A stretch of DNA of 7,811 nt from Methanomethylovorans sp. Its GTDB lineage: Archaea; Halobacteriota; Methanosarcinia; Methanosarcinales; Methanosarcinaceae. The stretch covers positions 1 through 7,811 of the forward strand of contig JAHFZE010000008.1 in the NCBI GenBank assembly GCA_020854785.1, written 5' to 3'. The notes beneath the pieces were generated by a model. That model saw nothing but the letters and a program-made list of their open reading frames with translations, was not told the origin of the DNA and ran no database searches. Of the stretch, positions 6,690 through 7,811 are shown in pieces. Made by a program: the position numbers and the translations under genes. Positions within the stretch are counted from its first letter, which is position 1, and every line of letters begins with the position of its first letter.

Positions 6690-6697
6690 ATCCCCAA

Positions 6698-6709
6698 ACA
6701 TATAAAAAA
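6698..6709 (+). promoter_or_regulatory. Candidate BRE/TATA promoter for the surface protein gene
   Basis: ACATATAAAAAA, preceded by CCCCAA, is the best TATA-like element in the window. Transcription would begin near 6725-6735 and leave a leader of roughly 75-85 bases, long for an archaeon, that includes a possible six-codon upstream ORF. A second AT-rich element, TAATATAC at 6733-6740, would give a shorter leader. Confidence 0.45.
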
Positions 6710-6761
6710 GTATAGAAAATAATATAGCCTAGTAATATACTTGTTACCTATAGGATCAAAG

Positions 6762-6782
6762 ATGAAAGAAAAAGACGAATAA
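6762..6782 (+). other. Possible six-codon upstream ORF
   Basis: ATG AAA GAA AAA GAC GAA TAA encodes MKEKDE and is preceded by AGGA at 6752-6755, six bases before the ATG. It ends 25 bases before the start of the gene at 6808 and is in a different frame. It could tune translation of that gene, or be chance in an AT-rich leader. Confidence 0.25.
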
Positions 6783-6807
6783 CATATCTTTCAACGGAGG
6801 ATTTTTC

Positions 6808-7404
6808 ATGGGGAGAAAAAACAATCTTGTCCGCAGAACATGTATTGCATTTATGGTACTTATTGTATCATCTTTTGTTTTTTGTGGACTATCAGTTGCA
6901 GCAGAAGATGCGAACAATATGCTCAATGGTGATATGGTTGTGCAGACCTCTGAAGAGCTGGACAAGAATAATATGACAGAGACTGAAGAGAAGTTGAGTA
7001 CGGATCTGATTGAACTAATGAGAACAACAAGATCCGGATCATCAACCGTAGCTATTATTAACTCAGATGGACAGGATCTTGTGCACGTGTATGTTTACCT
7101 GCATAAAGGTAACAATACCGATAGTATAGGCCCTATAGTACAAGAGATCACTAACTGGGACGAGGAAACTTCAGTAGCAGTTGCATGGGTAAGTGTAAAT
7201 AGGCTGGAAGAGCTTGCCTTGCTTGAAGAAGTAAAGAATATAAGAACAGTAATTCCTCCTGTAGTGAACGATGGTTCTGATACAAACGAAAACAACATAA
7301 GTACTGATGCTGAAAAGGGCAATTATCTTGAAGATAGTAGCTGGATCAAGATAATAGGGGTGCTCCTTTTTACCGCAATAGTATTTAAAAAGAGATCTGA
7401 CTAA
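6808..7404 (+). CDS. Secreted, C-terminally membrane-anchored protein with a propeptide-like surface domain
   Basis: The 198-residue protein has a basic N-terminus, a hydrophobic signal segment (about 12-30) and a likely cleavage site after SVAA (29-32). A polar linker rich in Asn, Glu and Thr follows, then a compact domain at about 65-152 with LVHVYVYLHKG (91-101), SVAVAWVSV (122-130) and LEELALLEEVKNIRTVIPP (133-151). After another Asn/Asp/Glu-rich linker, a single membrane helix (about 179-193) ends in KKRSD, so most of the protein should face outside. The domain's layout (strand, helix, strand, then a 'values near a junction' segment) resembles subtilase-propeptide-like N-terminal domains of larger Methanosarcinaceae surface proteins; this is from memory. 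Possible N-glycosylation sites are N55, N102 and N163. GGAGG (6796-6800), seven bases upstream, fixes the start. No PGF-type sorting motif is seen. Specific function unknown. Confidence 0.85.
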   Translation: MGRKNNLVRRTCIAFMVLIVSSFVFCGLSVAAEDANNMLNGDMVVQTSEELDKNNMTETEEKLSTDLIELMRTTRSGSSTVAIINSDGQDLVHVYVYLHKGNNTDSIGPIVQEITNWDEETSVAVAWVSVNRLEELALLEEVKNIRTVIPPVVNDGSDTNENNISTDAEKGNYLEDSSWIKIIGVLLFTAIVFKKRSD

Positions 7405-7421
7405 ATGACTAATATGGTACA

Positions 7422-7447
7422 TGCTGCTCACTGCAGCAGTTTTTTTT
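7422..7447 (+). terminator. Hairpin plus T-run terminator
   Basis: TGCTGC (7422-7427) pairs with GCAGCA (7433-7438) around the loop TCACT, followed by G and eight T (7440-7447). It lies 17 bases after the stop of the surface protein gene, and the T-run orientation marks it as acting on the plus strand. It fills the 50-bp gap between converging genes and the minus-strand read of it has no T-run. Confidence 0.75.
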
Positions 7448-7454
7448 CATCAGG

Positions 7455-7811
7455 TCACTTTAAGCCTTCAAGTCTTTTCTGGTAGAACAGGTATTGCTGT
7501 GCATAACCACAGTACTTCCCAAAGTACATCCGGCCCCACATACCGATCTTGGTCTTGGTCATACCACCCTTGAAGAATTCTTGGTCCCCATAGTATGTCC
7601 TGATCACCTTTTCAACATGTGTGTCCACTGGAAAAGCTTCCATTTTCTCGAAGGCGAAGAGAAGGATACAATCTGCCACTTTCTCGCCTACGCCATCAAG
7701 CATCATTAACTTCTTTTTAGCAGCCTCATAGTCAAGTTCAAAAAGCTCCTCAAGAACAAGGTCACCATCAACTACGTGTATTGCTGCCTTCCTTATACGA
7801 TCTGTTCTGAA
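7455..7811 (-). CDS. ogg: 8-oxoguanine DNA glycosylase/AP lyase, OGG1 type, C-terminal part (partial at window edge)
   Basis: The minus-strand frame is open from the window edge at 7811 to a TGA at 7455-7457, giving the last 118 residues; the start lies outside. This family removes oxidised guanine from DNA and nicks the abasic site. The visible part contains the helix-hairpin-helix and GPD signature LDGVGEKVADC followed by AFPVDTH. The catalytic lysine (K44 of the visible part) and aspartate (D63) are 19 residues apart, as in human OGG1 (K249 and D268). KVADC and FPVDTH are typical of the OGG1-type, also found in some clostridia, rather than of the archaeal OGG2 or AGOG forms. The C-terminal GYAQQYLFYQKRL matches the family's GWAQ helix. 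An ATG at 7706 (residue 36) lies within the conserved domain and is not the start. It converges with the surface protein gene. Confidence 0.9.
   Translation of the reverse strand, partial: FRTDRIRKAAIHVVDGDLVLEELFELDYEAAKKKLMMLDGVGEKVADCILLFAFEKMEAFPVDTHVEKVIRTYYGDQEFFKGGMTKTKIGMWGRMYFGKYCGYAQQYLFYQKRLEGLK

Larger units (their letters stand above)
6396..6697. other. Gene-free, dyad-rich stretch
   Basis: I find no convincing gene here on either strand. The first part holds a possible hairpin for the end of the small gene (6413-6432) and a nested pairing at 6469-6514 (GGACAT with ATGTCC, inside it TCCC with GGGA) followed by CTTTTTATT. The second part (6614-6689) holds an imperfect inverted repeat enclosing several palindromes. 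The longest open frame with an ATG on the plus strand, 6546-6635, encodes 29 residues and has no ribosome binding site. Confidence 0.45.

Noticed and set aside
6396..6807. CRISPR array, tRNA or insertion-sequence remnant in the largest gap
   Set aside because: There are no regularly spaced direct repeats, no cloverleaf with a GTTC arm, and no terminal inverted repeats with a target duplication or transposase fragment.
7494..7709. 71-codon plus-strand frame opposite ogg
   Set aside because: Antisense to the conserved glycosylase signature, with no ribosome binding site.

Overview
The window looks like a chromosomal segment of a methanogenic archaeon, most likely of the Methanosarcinaceae (relatives of Methanosarcina, Methanolobus or Methanomethylovorans). 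I base this on several things seen together: an archaeal class I CCA-adding enzyme, an archaeal indolepyruvate:ferredoxin oxidoreductase, ProA and ProB with the Methanosarcina-like sequence style (for example GVGGMRTK in ProB), GGAGGTGAT-type ribosome binding sites, AT-rich TATA-like promoter elements, and moderate GC content. The genus cannot be fixed from the sequence alone. I see no rRNA, tRNA, CRISPR array, insertion sequence or phage gene.

Layout. Positions 1-1841 (minus strand) hold an iorA-iorB operon; iorA is complete and only the first 13 codons of iorB lie in the window, joined by an ATGA stop/start overlap. Positions 1842-2058 are a divergent promoter region. Positions 2059-4559 (plus strand) hold proA and proB, 14 bp apart, in the order reductase then kinase; together they turn glutamate into glutamate-5-semialdehyde, the precursor of proline. 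An AT-rich hairpin then separates proB from cca (4695-6056), which builds or repairs the CCA end of tRNAs.

From 6057 on the window is less conserved. A 65-residue protein of unknown function (6198-6395) appears to be an internal duplication. It is followed by about 410 bp without a convincing gene but rich in inverted repeats. These run up to the promoter of a secreted, membrane-anchored protein (6808-7404) whose outer domain resembles the N-terminal or propeptide-like domain of larger methanogen surface proteins. A clear hairpin plus T-run terminator ends that gene. The last gene, on the minus strand and cut by the window edge, is the C-terminal part of an OGG1-type 8-oxoguanine DNA glycosylase.

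Most of the window is ordinary housekeeping and amino-acid metabolism. I do not see a clear new multi-gene system. The items most worth a second look are the duplicated 65-residue protein, the stand-alone prodomain-like surface protein, and the dyad-rich leader between them, which also carries a possible six-codon upstream ORF.
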